DNA of 64,000 bases from Shewanella surugensis (GTDB taxonomy: Bacteria > Pseudomonadota > Gammaproteobacteria > Enterobacterales > Shewanellaceae). Below the pieces are notes generated by a model. That model was not told the origin of the DNA. It searched no databases and saw only the letters and a program-made list of their open reading frames with translations. The DNA is taken from the NCBI RefSeq assembly GCF_023284005.1, contig NZ_JAKIKS010000004.1, positions 1 to 64,000 on the forward strand, given 5' to 3'. The translations under genes were made by a program, and so were the position numbers. Shown one piece after another: positions 44,131-53,409 of this stretch (the stretch's first letter is position 1; each line of letters begins with the position of its first letter).

Positions 44131-46434
44131 TTAAGGTTTTGCTGTATCTGAATTGTGAGCCAAGATCCATTCACCGCTTAAATTGACGAAATAATTATCT
44201 AACTCCTCAACATCAAGATTAACCGTGTTTATTCTTTCTTCTACATATTCAAGCGATTCAACGAGGACGGGATCATTATCAAGTGAGTAAATTTTATCGC
44301 CCACTTTTATATTTGATATTGCTATCCATCGCCAATCATTAAATGCCTGACTCAACACTAAAAAAGGGTGCTCATACGTCACTTTTACGTCATCATTTAA
44401 AATATAGTGAGCCGGATCGGAACCGAGTATTAAACTTCTAACCGTGGCGCTTTTTATTTCAACTTCTTCAACATCATCACTTTTAACAGTCTTCCATTCT
44501 GTATCGTTACCAGTGGCTAAAATTGGGTGATAAATAGATTTAACCTTGTCGCCCACCCTAAGCATTTCAATAGCAACTGAAGCGCCATTTTCAAGCAAAA
44601 CTTGTGTACCCACTTCAAAGCAAACATCGGGAGGATTTGTCCCACCTGTTCCACCACTTGAACTTGAAACGTGAGTGAGTAATTGTTCGAAAAGCTCGGC
44701 AACGTAAATCCTTTGAACTACATTTGAATTTTGAGCGCAAAATAAAACGTAACCAGCCTCAATAGTACCGCCCGCTTTTGATTCAGGCGATCTTGATAAA
44801 GACATGTTTGCGCAATTAACTTGATTAACCGCTAAACCACCGTAAGCGTCACGAATTACTACTTTGTTAGATATTGCCTCCTTTGAACATGATGATATTT
44901 GCAAGTATTTTGACGCTAATGAGTTACCGTTCTCATGAAAAGCCTTTGCTTGTAGACTTCCGTTTGAATCTCTTGCCGCTATCGTGGTAGCTACTGCTCC
45001 GTAATTAGGTTTAAGCCCTTGAAGTAATTCAGCGTTAGCGGATTTACCGTCAACCGTTAGATATATCTCTCTTAATTGTTTGCCATGCTCATAAACATAG
45101 CCTTGAGTCCATAAATCATTACCCATTGCACTTGTTGGCTTTCCATTTTGGCACCAAACCGCTTGATGACCTCCGCCCATTAATCCCGAGTTTGTTCCGT
45201 CGCCGTCATTTATCTTGTTACCATAAGCTCTAGCTAAGCCGTACAAATTGCCAAAATCTTTACCTGTTAGCCCCAATTGATAAGCAGCACCCATAGAGAA
45301 TATTAAGCTAACCGATTCTATGGAGTAATCCCCATAAACTCCGGCTTTCGCTGTAGGAGAGCTTGCAATTAACTTTCCCGTAAAAGTTTGATCTGTCGTT
45401 TCATTATTTAAAAATACCGATCTTATATTTTTGCCGTCCTCGTAAAAGCTTTGACTAGTTACTTTAGTGAAAAATGTATTGCCGCTCGCGTCCCTTTTTG
45501 CAATTGAATTATTAGTCGCCAACGAGGTTGGTAATAATCCGGCTAGCTGAGATGAATTAACCGAAGTCCCATCTTCAGAAAGCGCTCCGACTTCTGCAGC
45601 CGTTGGTGGGTTTGATGTATCGTATTGACGCGCCCATGGCGTCCATGTGCCGTTATAAACTCCGCAAACATACGTTTCGCCATCGTGATAAACTTTATAT
45701 GTATATGTAACCCCAGAACCAGACGACAGCGTTACCGTTAATGATCCAGCCAACTCAATAGGGTAGTTTAATTCTAACTTGGCTGACACTGAAGCGTCTT
45801 GATGATAATGCCCTACCTCTAAAGCGGGGTTCTGTATATCCTCGTCCCACAACCTCGTTGAATTAGTAATAGTGCCTTTAACTATTACAGCTACCTCAGA
45901 ATTTAGAACATATTGCGAATGCGGATTGGCATGACTTAAATGCGCGGCAAAGTCTTCACTGCGTAAAAACTCAGAGTCACTGGTTTGCCAGGGAAGTGTC
46001 GACAAAGTGATACCGAGTTCACCTGCCACGCTAGCCCCTCGCCAGACGATACTTTTTACACTGTAATTACCGGTAACCGCGCCGACTGTTTTGGTCTTGG
46101 TTTGCTCGCTGGTATGTACAATAGCAATTAACACCTCATCGCTATTAGCTTGAGTCGCAACAACACCATAGGCGTTATAAGTAAAATCACCAACGCTATA
46201 ATCCAGTACTGCACTCATAAGCACAGCATTACCATTGAGTTTTGATACTCGCTCAACAGGGTGTGATGCCACTATATGACTGTTATCAATTGTGCTATCA
46301 GGATCAATCGGTAAATCAGCATCTAGATTAGGAATATAAGCAAACACAAAGTGAGTAATATTTTGCACTTCATCGCCTGCAAACACCGCGTTTTTATAAT
46401 CAATGCCTGCGTTTGTTATTGTTAATTGGCTCAT
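44131..46434 (-). CDS. Tail fibre protein (gpH-like) with C-terminal Hint domain
   Basis: 767 residues. The N-terminal 150 residues (MSQLTITNAGIDYKNAVFAG; FVFAYIPNLDAD) are the phage tail-collar/fibre attachment domain that docks on gpI/gpJ. A pyocin-knob-like segment lies near 200-270 (HYHQDASVSAKLELNYP; WTPWARQYDTSNPPTAAEVGAL). The middle third has glycine- and asparagine-rich fibre repeats. A Gly/Ser/Thr linker near 590-603 leads into a Hint domain (605-761) and only six residues remain after it. It should bind the host surface and decide host range. No fibre chaperone of the usual type follows. Confidence 0.85.
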   Translation of the reverse strand: MSQLTITNAGIDYKNAVFAGDEVQNITHFVFAYIPNLDADLPIDPDSTIDNSHIVASHPVERVSKLNGNAVLMSAVLDYSVGDFTYNAYGVVATQANSDEVLIAIVHTSEQTKTKTVGAVTGNYSVKSIVWRGASVAGELGITLSTLPWQTSDSEFLRSEDFAAHLSHANPHSQYVLNSEVAVIVKGTITNSTRLWDEDIQNPALEVGHYHQDASVSAKLELNYPIELAGSLTVTLSSGSGVTYTYKVYHDGETYVCGVYNGTWTPWARQYDTSNPPTAAEVGALSEDGTSVNSSQLAGLLPTSLATNNSIAKRDASGNTFFTKVTSQSFYEDGKNIRSVFLNNETTDQTFTGKLIASSPTAKAGVYGDYSIESVSLIFSMGAAYQLGLTGKDFGNLYGLARAYGNKINDGDGTNSGLMGGGHQAVWCQNGKPTSAMGNDLWTQGYVYEHGKQLREIYLTVDGKSANAELLQGLKPNYGAVATTIAARDSNGSLQAKAFHENGNSLASKYLQISSCSKEAISNKVVIRDAYGGLAVNQVNCANMSLSRSPESKAGGTIEAGYVLFCAQNSNVVQRIYVAELFEQLLTHVSSSSGGTGGTNPPDVCFEVGTQVLLENGASVAIEMLRVGDKVKSIYHPILATGNDTEWKTVKSDDVEEVEIKSATVRSLILGSDPAHYILNDDVKVTYEHPFLVLSQAFNDWRWIAISNIKVGDKIYSLDNDPVLVESLEYVEERINTVNLDVEELDNYFVNLSGEWILAHNSDTAKP
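44152..44622 (-). other. Hint (intein-like autoprocessing) domain in the tail fibre
   Basis: Residues 605-761 of the fibre protein. The domain starts with a Cys (CFEVGTQVLLENG), has block-B TYEH (Thr686 to His689) and ends His760-Asn761 followed by Ser762. All residues used for protein self-cleavage or splicing are present, and there is no homing endonuclease insertion (about 157 residues). Only SDTAKP follows, so splicing would join the fibre to six residues, or thioester cleavage could release the C-terminus. Confidence 0.85.
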
Positions 46435-46976
46435 CCAATGACCTCTTTTTCAAATTCAATAAGTGCAAAACGCTCGTCAGTATTCACGGCGGCCACTGCG
46501 CTTAAAAAATAGCGGCTACAGGTACGGCCATAACTGGCAATAATCGCGTTTATTAATTCTTCACGCTCAGCAAATTGGCTCTCTAACATCAGGATTTCGA
46601 TTTGATCCCAATCAAAGCCTTCTACCCGTTCATTGATATCAATAATATCGAAGCCTAAGCGCCAAAAAATGGCTTTCATGCCTGCCGGACTGCCTGCATC
46701 TTTTGCATTAGCAAAGGCATAGATCACTCGTTTGCCATATATCTCTATTGACTCATTGGCTAAACGGGTGATCCCCCGCTCCCACGCGAGCAGGTCTAAA
46801 ATTTGAATATCGCTGTCTTCTGAATGTTGCTGAGTCAACCACCAATAGAGATAGTTCTCGATATCTCGCCAAAATATTTCAATGACTTTTGCCAGGGAAT
46901 TAACATCGCTAGACTGAAGCCAAACGGGTAATTGTGGGGTGAGTTTGGATATTGATTGTGGCGTTCGCTGGCTCAT
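46431..46976 (-). CDS. I: Tail protein I (baseplate wedge)
   Basis: 181 residues, near the P2 gpI length (176). It opens with a segment on the pattern of gpI (LPVWLQSSDVNSLAKVIE), and the phrase DLLAWERGI is diagnostic of the phage tail protein I family, where Trp-Glu marks the wedge. It connects the baseplate to the fibre. It overlaps gpJ upstream and the fibre gene downstream by 4 bp each. Confidence 0.85.
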   Translation of the reverse strand: MSQRTPQSISKLTPQLPVWLQSSDVNSLAKVIEIFWRDIENYLYWWLTQQHSEDSDIQILDLLAWERGITRLANESIEIYGKRVIYAFANAKDAGSPAGMKAIFWRLGFDIIDINERVEGFDWDQIEILMLESQFAEREELINAIIASYGRTCSRYFLSAVAAVNTDERFALIEFEKEVIG

Positions 46977-48112
46977 AAGAATGTCACCTTGTCAGGTAAT
47001 GGCAGTGACAAAGATGGCGCAATATTATTATTCGCAAATTTGATGCTTTTAATTTCAGGAAAGTTATTATGCAATTCAGCTTCTAATTGACTGAAACTGA
47101 ATAGCGCATCGGGCTTACAACGAGTGGGTTGATAATCATTGTTTTGCCTAAAGGCCGCACGAATAAATTGCTCTATATCACTGCGTTTATCTTGAGTATT
47201 AATGTGCTGTAATAAATTAACATCTATATCAATACTGGATAACGGCACCGCAAATACTTTTAAATCATCACCGTCACCGTGATTACCCGCCGCAATATAA
47301 TCATTCACTCTATCGAGTAGGGCTTGACTGACTTGGCCAACATCTAAATACAGATACACATCAACAGAACCTGGTCCACGCGGGGCTGTTTTATCAAACA
47401 CAATATTATCGGCGCTAATACCGGTATAGGTTGCAATGATGGTGCGATATAAAGAATCGACGTGATAACTGCCTAATGTGGCGAACGCATCACGAAACCT
47501 GAGTTGATAATTTTCATTGGTTTCGACATCCTGACCGGCAATGATCAGCCAATCATCATTATTGGTAATGCTAACGCCTTCAATAGACTCTTCTAAGTAA
47601 ACATAATAACCACGGCTGAGGTTATAATTTTTACCTGAAAACTCCGCTTGAACCACCACTTGCACTTGGCTTTCATTGGCTGAAAATTCAGTATCAAATA
47701 ACGAGACTAATGTATAAACGACACCATTGATGGGAATAGAGTGAATACGGGTACCCGCCGCTATAACAAGCGCACTTGTCGTATCAGCTCTGGAAAACGT
47801 AATATGCCCTTGTACTTTTACCTCTGTTAAACGGGGTAATTTACGGGCATCACCGTGTAAATCGAGCCATTCATCTTTTGCTAGCCTGGCAAAGGAATTT
47901 GGCATGATTTGCGTTGCTAAAGTATTAATCAAATCTAACGCAGGCTCTGTCACCATGGCTTTTTGTAAACGCCAAAACGGGCTCATAGGCGATTTATTAT
48001 TAATCACAAAATCGCTATTTTCTAGGATAGACTCCAGTTTGACTTGCATCGAATAACTATCAGTTGGAATACCCGCTTGCTGCATGATGCGTTTAAAATC
48101 GACCTCTTTCAT
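46973..48112 (-). CDS. J: Baseplate assembly protein J
   Basis: 379 residues. The middle contains the baseplate J pattern (TRIHSIPINGVVYTLVS; VVQAEFSGKNYNLSRG; GQDVETNENYQLRFRDAF; GPGSVDVYLYLDVG). P2 gpJ is 302 residues, so this one carries an extra N-terminal part of about 75 residues. It forms the wedge edge of the baseplate with W and I. Overlaps of 4 bp on both sides show translational coupling. Confidence 0.88.
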   Translation of the reverse strand: MKEVDFKRIMQQAGIPTDSYSMQVKLESILENSDFVINNKSPMSPFWRLQKAMVTEPALDLINTLATQIMPNSFARLAKDEWLDLHGDARKLPRLTEVKVQGHITFSRADTTSALVIAAGTRIHSIPINGVVYTLVSLFDTEFSANESQVQVVVQAEFSGKNYNLSRGYYVYLEESIEGVSITNNDDWLIIAGQDVETNENYQLRFRDAFATLGSYHVDSLYRTIIATYTGISADNIVFDKTAPRGPGSVDVYLYLDVGQVSQALLDRVNDYIAAGNHGDGDDLKVFAVPLSSIDIDVNLLQHINTQDKRSDIEQFIRAAFRQNNDYQPTRCKPDALFSFSQLEAELHNNFPEIKSIKFANNNIAPSLSLPLPDKVTFL

Positions 48113-48429
48113 ATAGATCCCGCTTGCGTGTTAATATTGTATTGTCGAGTCTCAGCATGAATTGATAGGGTATGGTCGCTGTTATAAAACAGCTCTATGG
48201 TGCCAGGCTTTAATCGATCGTCTTTTTCAACTTCAAGTTCAAGCTCTGTTAAAATAGGTGCAATTGAATTGTTATTACGCAGCTTAATGAGTCGGGTTAA
48301 CATGCCAGACTCGATAATTCGGTGTTTAATATCTTGGGCGATCACTTGTGCTTGGGTTAACTGACTTGGCTCAAACACGCTATTAAAATCTAAATCACCA
48401 TCGAGAATATTTAAATCAATGTGGATCAT
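48109..48429 (-). CDS. Baseplate wedge protein, gpW-like (DUF2590-type)
   Basis: 106 residues. The order T-W-J-I-H places it where P2 gpW (115 residues) stands. Sequence features such as LDFNSVFEPSQLTQAQVIAQDIKHRI and ELEVEKDDRLKPGTIELF fit a DUF2590-like protein of marine phages rather than canonical gpW. It would be the small wedge subunit homologous to T4 gp25. It overlaps its neighbours by 4 bp. Confidence 0.65.
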   Translation of the reverse strand: MIHIDLNILDGDLDFNSVFEPSQLTQAQVIAQDIKHRIIESGMLTRLIKLRNNNSIAPILTELELEVEKDDRLKPGTIELFYNSDHTLSIHAETRQYNINTQAGSI

Positions 48430-50717
48430 CCCGCTAGCTCCATCATGTACTCTGCTGTTTGCTCTGGGCTATCCGATTGCAGCGTTAAGTTATCGATATA
48501 CACGCGTTTACTGTTATCGGTTGAGCTTTGATTGTTGGTGTTATTACTGCTTGATAGCGATTGTAAATAAGATGAACGCTCAACACGTCGAGTCACATTG
48601 GCGTTTATCGTTTTAGCCGAACTGTTCGCGTTATCAATTTTCTGATTAACCTCTTGCACACTCGATAAATTTTGCGGCGTAAACTGTGTCGCATTGTGAT
48701 TAACTTGGGCAATTCGTTCGTTAATGCTGGTCATGCTAGGAGAGTCACCCGAAGCGATTTGTTGCGCCCGTTGATTAACATTACCAATGCGGCTGGTAAT
48801 ATCATGCACACTGGCGAGATTACCCGATGTCATGTCATTGGCTGCTAAGGCTTTATTCAATGTTAAGTCTTGGGGTTGAGTGAGCGTTTGCTGAGTACTG
48901 CTGACGTTTTTCGTTAAATTAGCATCTAGCTGAACATCATCACTCATGCCAAAAAAAGCACTTACGGCACTACCAATAACCTCGCCAAAATTAGCCCCCG
49001 TTTTCCCTGCACTCATTAGCGCCTCTTCACAGGCATTAACTGGGCTTAACAAACGGGTAAACCATGAACATAGTTCGCCCACCTTGCTTCCTAGCCAAGA
49101 AAACAATTCACCAACAGGAGCAAACACACTCCCCAAGCCACTAAAAAGGGTAATAACAGGGGAAAAACCTTGTTTAAATCCATCCCAAAAACCCGATAAA
49201 AATGCCGATATCGGCCCCCAGTATTTATAAATGATTGTGGCTAACACAATCACACTCAATGCAACCCAAGTGAGCGGATTAGCCAGTAAGGCAGATGTAA
49301 AGGCCCACGCGCTAGCGGTTGCTGAAATAAACATCGCTTTAAGTCCAGCTAACACGCCACCGCTCCAGATGACCTGATATTGCCAATGAAGTAAGGCGCG
49401 ACGGCCCCAGTTAATCGCCATCGTTGCTTTATTCATAACAAAGGCATAGGTCTGAGTCACAGAGCTTAAGCCCACCATGCCGAACCTTGTTAATCCAGAG
49501 ATAATGTTAAACGCACTCATTGCGATCATTGCACCGACAACGGTCAGCGCCAAGGTGACCGCAACCCCTGTAAGCAACGGGAAATGGTCACTGAGTAATC
49601 GCACTCCGTTTAACATCATCGCCAGCAATTCAATCACTGGCTCAATAATGGGTAACACTGCCTGACCTAAACTCGTCGCAACGGCATTAAAGCCACCGCT
49701 GAGTCGATCCCAAGCCGTTGTTTGTGCATCGGCCATATCAATGGCGGTTTGCATGCCTGTTTGTTGGTTTAAATCTTGAATATTATTTTTAAGCTGAGAC
49801 ACTTGAGGCAATAGCAATTCAATTAATGCGGTCGCTTCACCACTGCCAAAGGCTTTGCTAAGGGCACCCGATTTAGCCACTGTGTCCATATTCATATCAC
49901 CAAACTTTTGAGATAAGCGATCTAACACTTGCGGCATAGGTAACAACTTACCCATGGTATCAGTGAGTTGTATGCCTAATGCTTTTTGGGCATTACCCAC
50001 ACCCGCTAAGAATGCTTTATATTTAGTACCTGCTTCGCTGCCCGACATAGTGGCTTGTAATTGCCCCAGTACAGCCATGGATTCTGCCATTTCAATACCA
50101 TGGCTTTTCGCGCTGGCACCAAGGCTGGTAAACGCTCCTGACATCTCGGTACCGTTGGTTTTAAACATGCGTACCGCTGTTGCTGTTTGCCCTGCTAATT
50201 GCTCAACCCATGTGTTTTTCCCCATGGCTTTGGCATTATCTTGATAAATACCGTACATGGTACCGAGATAATTTGTAGCAGTGCTGGCATCGGCTTTGGT
50301 GCCTTTGGCCATCACTGCCGAGGCATTCGTAAAGGCACTTAATTCTTCGCCCGTTAGTCCTGCTATGGAGGATTGAATATCATAAGAGGCGCTGATCACT
50401 TCACTCGCATTACCGCCATATTTGGCGGTAAAGTTAATAGCGGTATTATTGAGTTGTTGTAATGATGAGTCTGCCACCCCCAATGATGACACCTCGCCTA
50501 ACGCCTGATTTGCTGCAATAGCGGGATTAAGGGAGCCGACCAGCATCATGGCCCCACCTGCGGCACCCACAAATCCACGCATCATGGTTTCTTGGGCACC
50601 CGCCGTTTGCTGACTTAATTGATTAATGCGGTTCATGATCTGATTGACAGGGCCCGATGCTCTATCGACCACGCCTATGGTATACATGAGTCGCTCTAAT
50701 CGACTTAATCCACTCAT
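48426..50717 (-). CDS. T: Tail tape measure protein (gpT)
   Basis: 763 residues. Its N-terminal half carries the phage_min_tail/TP901 tape-measure family pattern (ALGEVSSLGVADSSLQQLNNTAINFTAKYG; MYGIYQDNAKAMGKNTWV). Three or four hydrophobic segments in the middle (LLTGVAVTLALTVVGAMIA; PLTWVALSVIVLATII) are typical of tape measures that enter the host membrane. The C-terminal quarter contains short Gln/Asn-rich repeats of the type SVxxINxRIxxxN. It sets tail length. GAGGATTAAGG before the ATG overlaps the E' stop. Confidence 0.9.
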   Translation of the reverse strand: MSGLSRLERLMYTIGVVDRASGPVNQIMNRINQLSQQTAGAQETMMRGFVGAAGGAMMLVGSLNPAIAANQALGEVSSLGVADSSLQQLNNTAINFTAKYGGNASEVISASYDIQSSIAGLTGEELSAFTNASAVMAKGTKADASTATNYLGTMYGIYQDNAKAMGKNTWVEQLAGQTATAVRMFKTNGTEMSGAFTSLGASAKSHGIEMAESMAVLGQLQATMSGSEAGTKYKAFLAGVGNAQKALGIQLTDTMGKLLPMPQVLDRLSQKFGDMNMDTVAKSGALSKAFGSGEATALIELLLPQVSQLKNNIQDLNQQTGMQTAIDMADAQTTAWDRLSGGFNAVATSLGQAVLPIIEPVIELLAMMLNGVRLLSDHFPLLTGVAVTLALTVVGAMIAMSAFNIISGLTRFGMVGLSSVTQTYAFVMNKATMAINWGRRALLHWQYQVIWSGGVLAGLKAMFISATASAWAFTSALLANPLTWVALSVIVLATIIYKYWGPISAFLSGFWDGFKQGFSPVITLFSGLGSVFAPVGELFSWLGSKVGELCSWFTRLLSPVNACEEALMSAGKTGANFGEVIGSAVSAFFGMSDDVQLDANLTKNVSSTQQTLTQPQDLTLNKALAANDMTSGNLASVHDITSRIGNVNQRAQQIASGDSPSMTSINERIAQVNHNATQFTPQNLSSVQEVNQKIDNANSSAKTINANVTRRVERSSYLQSLSSSNNTNNQSSTDNSKRVYIDNLTLQSDSPEQTAEYMMELAG

Positions 50718-50719
50718 CC

Positions 50720-51174
50720 TTAATCCTCAGATAGCGCTCGACAAATGCCGTTATTTACAGCAAGGGTTTGTTGGTTTTGATAATCGTTTTCTAAAAATAA
50801 TGCGGTGGCTAAGCTGTCCTCAGTAATATCATGATGCGGAAGCCACTTAGCCTGATAAGCAAGCAATTGATCTACTCGGTTTCGGCCGATGTCTCTTGCT
50901 TGCTGTTCGATTTTTTTACTGTGATATTAAACTCTGGCTGATATTCTTCGACAATAGCTCCCACTAGATACATAGACGCACCAGGTAACGTTAAAAACTC
51001 TTTCAAGCTTTTTCGGTGTTCTTTTTTCACCACTGAAAGTAAAAAGTTAGTCGCTGGCTGCACTTTATTCTGTGGATTATTGGTATTGATATACTTGTTA
51101 TAAGATGTGATATCTACATCAAAGCTAAATTCACTGTCGTTAACTTCTAATGTAATGGTTTGCTCTAACGCCAT
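50720..51174 (-). CDS. Tail assembly chaperone E/E' made by -1 frameshift
   Basis: The frame from ATG 51174 gives a 100-residue protein E ending at TAG 50872-50874. Codons 86-88 read GTA-AAA-AAA across a run of seven A (50911-50917). A -1 slip there enters a frame that stays open for 63 further codons to TAA at 50720-50722, just before the tape-measure ATG, giving a fusion of about 151 residues. P2 makes E and E+E' in just this way, between FII and T. The extension starts IEQQARDIGRNRV. The pair chaperones the tape measure during tail assembly. Confidence 0.85.
50911..50917 (-). promoter_or_regulatory. Slippery heptamer A-AAA-AAA for -1 frameshifting
   Basis: Seven A on the sense strand placed so that the zero frame reads A-AAA-AAA, the form that permits tandem slippage. 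It lies 13 codons before the zero-frame stop, with the -1 frame open beyond it. Confidence 0.82.
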
Positions 51175-51209
51175 AATAATTCTCGCTGTATTAATTAATA
51201 AAATAGGTT

Positions 51210-51830
51210 TTAAGCGGCTGCTTCTATTTGAAAGTCGGCTTGCTCAAATAAGGTGTAACTAAAGTTAGGCCCGTAAGTTTTTGCTGAGTCACGGCACAGA
51301 GTCATAAACTCATCAAAGTCTTTTGGGTTAGCAAAGACTTGGCAACCCGCGCTCCACTTGTCGACTTTTGTTGACTCATGCTGCGCACTGGCTCGATGAC
51401 AATTAATGCCAAAATAGCCGGTTTGTAATTGGGCGTGATGGATACTGGTATCAATGACACTATCTTTATCGTTATCACGTAATACTGTCATTGGGCCACG
51501 TTGCACTAATGCAGCATATTGACCTCGGTGATAACCCAATCGCCAACAGCTTTTATGCTGCATAGGCAAAAGAACGGCTGTACCATCGACATTGCAAGGC
51601 TGCTTTCTAAAATAGAGCCCCGCATCGGTGGTGGCTTTATACTGTTTTAATTGCCACTTGCCTTTTTGTTGATACAAGAGACAAAGCACATCATTAAAGG
51701 TATTGGCACGGTGATCACTACTACGAACGCCAATGATATTGAGGTTTAATTCACCTTCAAACACACGATATTTTTTAAGTTTCATTGCGTTTAATATTAC
51801 ATCGGGTGAAAGCGGGATTATTTTGGTCAT
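51210..51830 (-). CDS. L,D-transpeptidase-like (YkuD-fold) enzyme, candidate endolysin or tail-associated lysin
   Basis: 206 residues. His145 and then, after exactly 14 residues, Ser160-Ala-Gly-Cys163 (in GINCHRAS ... WSAGCQVF) match the YkuD motif His-x(14-17)-[ST]-His-Gly-Cys with His replaced by Ala. Such domains cut or join L,D-peptide bonds in peptidoglycan. There is no signal peptide or membrane helix, so it would need a holin to reach the wall or be part of the virion. It lies between the tail tube and the E/E' genes, and its start overlaps the tail tube stop by 1 bp. No other lysozyme-like gene exists in the window, which makes it the likely lysis enzyme. Confidence 0.65.
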   Translation of the reverse strand: MTKIIPLSPDVILNAMKLKKYRVFEGELNLNIIGVRSSDHRANTFNDVLCLLYQQKGKWQLKQYKATTDAGLYFRKQPCNVDGTAVLLPMQHKSCWRLGYHRGQYAALVQRGPMTVLRDNDKDSVIDTSIHHAQLQTGYFGINCHRASAQHESTKVDKWSAGCQVFANPKDFDEFMTLCRDSAKTYGPNFSYTLFEQADFQIEAAA

Positions 51831-52282
51831 TAGAGATCCCTTACTTCATCTTCGGTTAAATATGGGGTACCGTTTATTTTAATAAAGTCAGAACTCGTCA
51901 CAGGCCCTTTTATAGTTGTAACGTCTTCCTCACCACCTTCGGCCTTAAAGCTCAACACATCATCAAGTTGAGGTAATACGCCAAACGCCTCGACATTCTT
52001 TTTACCTGCATCGACTTCTGCTAAAAAACTAATATCGAACGGCTCAATACCTTTCCAGCTTCCCGCCGATGAAGCCTGTTCTTGCACCAATAAAAAGTTT
52101 TCATGATCCAGTTTTATGGTCACCTCGGCATCGACCGGGCCATCTATAAACCCTTTGGGAATTCCCCGTACTTTTTTGACTTTGCGGCCATCGGTTATCT
52201 TTACCGATGCTTCGATAACGTGAACCATTTTGTCACCGATGAAACAATCAAAATCTTTACCGCCTAATGCTTTTACTGTCAT
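51830..52282 (-). CDS. FII: Tail tube protein (gpFII-like)
   Basis: 150 residues (P2 FII 172). It follows the sheath gene by a few bases as in P2. Its strands, such as IEASVKITDGRKVKKVRGIPKGFIDGPVDAEVTIKLD, resemble DUF2597-type tube proteins of marine P2-like phages more than P2 FII itself. It polymerises around the tape measure to form the inner tube of the contractile tail. Confidence 0.72.
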   Translation of the reverse strand: MTVKALGGKDFDCFIGDKMVHVIEASVKITDGRKVKKVRGIPKGFIDGPVDAEVTIKLDHENFLLVQEQASSAGSWKGIEPFDISFLAEVDAGKKNVEAFGVLPQLDDVLSFKAEGGEEDVTTIKGPVTSSDFIKINGTPYLTEDEVRDL

Positions 52283-52285
52283 GGT

Positions 52286-53395
52286 TTACTCCTTCTCGCT
52301 TCGGTCTAACATGATGCCAACCAATATTTCAGACGGGCTGTCGACGGGCTGTACTTTTAAAATGACTCGTAGCTGGCGTTCATTCATAAAGGTTAAGCTC
52401 ACGGCATCATCTTTAGGCGGGCGTATATCACCAGGGAATTTATCAGCACCAATATTGATAGGCTTTGACATATCCCGCAGGGGTTTACCTAGCACTCGTT
52501 TACCAAAAGCGATACCCGATGGTGAATTATTCAGACGGCGGTTTTTAATTTGGTGAATGGCTTTTATGCGCACTTCGCGCGCGGCTTTATCGATAATGCG
52601 GCCTATTTCTATGGTTTGAAAATCACCACCTTCAGCATCGAGCAATTGCACATCGCCAAAGTAGGTACCATCGAATCCTGGATAAAATTGAGTACAACTA
52701 AAACGCTGCACATCCAGTGCCGCTAATGTGGCATTGGTCAATGGTGCACCATTTTTGTCTATTGGAGCGGGTAATAAAGACATGGCCCCCGTTAAAACAC
52801 GCATAGGACTATCGGCTATCGTGACACTGCGTTTACATAAACGCCCTGCCACCCCGCCCAATTCGTCACCATGAATTTGAGGAATAAGCGCAACATGAAC
52901 GGCAACAACACCATCGCTAAGGGGCGTAAGCGATGCGTTATATTCGGACCAAGTTTGAGTTGTACTATCAATGCCTGGCACCGCAATAAGTAAACGTAAA
53001 TAACGCGCATGCTTTGATAGCATTTCTAACGCGACCGCTTGATAAGCCTCCACCTCTGCTTTACCCGTTACAGGCAAACAAATGGCTATCATTTCAGGAT
53101 AAATATTCTCATCCATGGCCTTATTGATGGCATCAAACACATTATCACTTTCATTTATTCCTAATGCATAACCAGAGACAAGATCGTCACCATTGCGAAC
53201 CCATGCTTTAAGCTGGGTTTTTAAATCAGAGTCAGCCTCGCCAAATAGCGCATCAAAATCAGACTGCGCACTAATAGGTTCAATTTGCTCACTCACTGTA
53301 GCTGTAACACCAATAAACAACATGGTGCGCTCAATCTCTTTTGTTGCGCCGCTGCCCGTATTGAGCGCGGCGACACTGACCTTACCTTGTGCCAT
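52286..53395 (-). CDS. FI: Tail sheath protein (gpFI-like)
   Basis: 369 residues (P2 FI 396). This DUF2586-type sheath begins MAQGKVSVAALNTGSGATKEIERTML and has the central NGAPLTNATLAALDVQRFSCTQFYPGFDGTYFGD segment where sheath proteins show their conserved core. The C-terminal domain (GRIIDKAAREVRIKAIHQIKNRRLNNSPSGI) is the inter-subunit handshake region. It forms the contractile outer tube. Confidence 0.82.
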   Translation of the reverse strand: MAQGKVSVAALNTGSGATKEIERTMLFIGVTATVSEQIEPISAQSDFDALFGEADSDLKTQLKAWVRNGDDLVSGYALGINESDNVFDAINKAMDENIYPEMIAICLPVTGKAEVEAYQAVALEMLSKHARYLRLLIAVPGIDSTTQTWSEYNASLTPLSDGVVAVHVALIPQIHGDELGGVAGRLCKRSVTIADSPMRVLTGAMSLLPAPIDKNGAPLTNATLAALDVQRFSCTQFYPGFDGTYFGDVQLLDAEGGDFQTIEIGRIIDKAAREVRIKAIHQIKNRRLNNSPSGIAFGKRVLGKPLRDMSKPINIGADKFPGDIRPPKDDAVSLTFMNERQLRVILKVQPVDSPSEILVGIMLDRSEKE

Positions 53396-53409
53396 GATGT
53401 TCCCTTTTA

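Noticed and set aside
44517-44702. 61-codon frame inside the fibre gene
   Set aside because: It lies in an alternative frame over the Hint domain coding region and has no independent start signal.
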